DNA of 56,756 bases from Ornatilinea apprima (lineage in GTDB: Bacteria; Chloroflexota; Anaerolineae; Anaerolineales; Anaerolineaceae), in NCBI RefSeq assembly GCF_001306115.1, contig NZ_LGCL01000043.1, positions 1 through 56,756 of the forward strand. The letters run 5' to 3'. Each line of letters opens with the position of its first letter. The first letter of the stretch is position 1. The position numbers and the translations under genes were made by a program. Shown piece by piece: positions 56,630 to 56,756 of this stretch. Under the pieces are notes generated by a model that did not search any database, had not been told where the DNA came from, and saw only the letters and a list, made by a program, of their open reading frames with translations.

Positions 56630-56756
56630 GGGGCTGTCCAAAAAGTAGAGGACAGCCCCTTTACATTTTTAAAAAGCAATGATTCAATAAAGGAATGAGA
56701 AGAAAACAAGCCCACCCCGTGTTTAAGCCCTATGTAATGAACCAGGTAGCGCTGCT
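56630..56756 (+). mobile_element. IS1182-type insertion sequence, left end (partial)
   Basis: The homology of the GGDEF gene stops where GGGGCTGTCC begins (56630-56639). This is followed by AAAAAGTAGA and the inverse GGACAGCCCC (56650-56659). GGGGCTGTCC-type ends are usual for IS1182-like elements, and a transposase start follows. The right end and target duplication are outside the window. Confidence 0.8.
56695..56756 (+). CDS. IS1182-family transposase, N-terminal fragment
   Basis: The visible 20 residues read MRRKQAHPVFKPYVMNQVAL and run on beyond the window. The core FKPYVMNQVALL resembles the start of IS1182-family DDE transposases, which continue with a PPSLDELIP-type segment that cannot be checked here. 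AAAGGA touches the ATG, which is too close; a GTG eight codons later (56719) is an alternative start. Confidence 0.75.
   Translation, partial: MRRKQAHPVFKPYVMNQVAL

Noticed and set aside
56370..56648. 92-codon open frame on the + strand near the IS end
   Set aside because: It is antisense to the GGDEF remnant, whose domain motifs are clear on the - strand.

Overview
The window is a chromosomal segment of a Chloroflexota bacterium, most likely Anaerolineae-like. The 16S genes carry the target sites I recall for the Chloroflexi probes GNSB-941 (20090-20106) and CFX1223/1224 (19818-19837), and the EUB338-III variant rather than EUB338. A pyruvate:ferredoxin oxidoreductase points to an anaerobic or fermentative life. 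The finer class assignment is inference.

Layout. 1-3956: translation/transcription cluster on the + strand (tuf end, rpmG, tRNA-Trp, secE, nusG, rplK, rplA, rplJ, rplL) with RNA leaders in front of rplK, rplA and rplJ; it stops at a terminator and rpoBC does not follow. 4052-9848: convergent lexA with an SOS box inside its promoter, a FmdB-type zinc ribbon, a CsoR/CstR-type repressor with an OsmC-like protein, thrC-thrB, a LysM lipoprotein and a Nudix hydrolase. 10129-14777: nifJ and a dihydroorotate-dehydrogenase-like gene. 14951-15447: rpsU-infA on the - strand. 15698-26683: two tandem rRNA operons (16S, tRNA-Ile, tRNA-Ala, 23S, 5S; - strand) with a constant 5560-base offset and no difference that I found by eye, each with its own upstream promoter.

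26684-33917: AT-rich region holding the promoters of the upstream rRNA operon, a chemoreceptor, a VanW-type envelope protein whose promoter implies an almost leaderless mRNA, a Trm112-like zinc ribbon and an LCP-family envelope protein. 33994-36856 (- strand): urocanate hydratase followed by two small membrane-anchored paralogues in an overlapping operon. 37047-42615: deoxyribosyltransferase-like protein, ICMT-like methyltransferase, flavodoxin-domain protein, S66 carboxypeptidase, membrane protein, alpha/alpha-toroid protein and an M20 hydrolase. 42824-47315: second chemoreceptor and an overlapping pair of SPFH-domain membrane proteins.

47374-50516: a TetR regulator, an Rnk-like protein, diaminopropionate ammonia-lyase and an acetyltransferase in two divergent pairs, whose two promoter regions share an identical 19-base operator-like sequence; this looks like a small regulon. 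50578-55346: ABC-2 type exporter, a third SPFH protein, an intergenic region rich in inverted repeats and a zinc-ribbon membrane protein. 55428-56756: a membrane protein and a diguanylate cyclase gene cut by an IS1182-type insertion sequence that runs off the window.

I see no CRISPR array, prophage or obvious defence island. The most interesting signals are regulatory: the shared TetR operator, the duplicated ribosomal-protein leader, the tandem rRNA operons, the CstR-like cysteine pair with its operator, and the leaderless promoter of the VanW gene.
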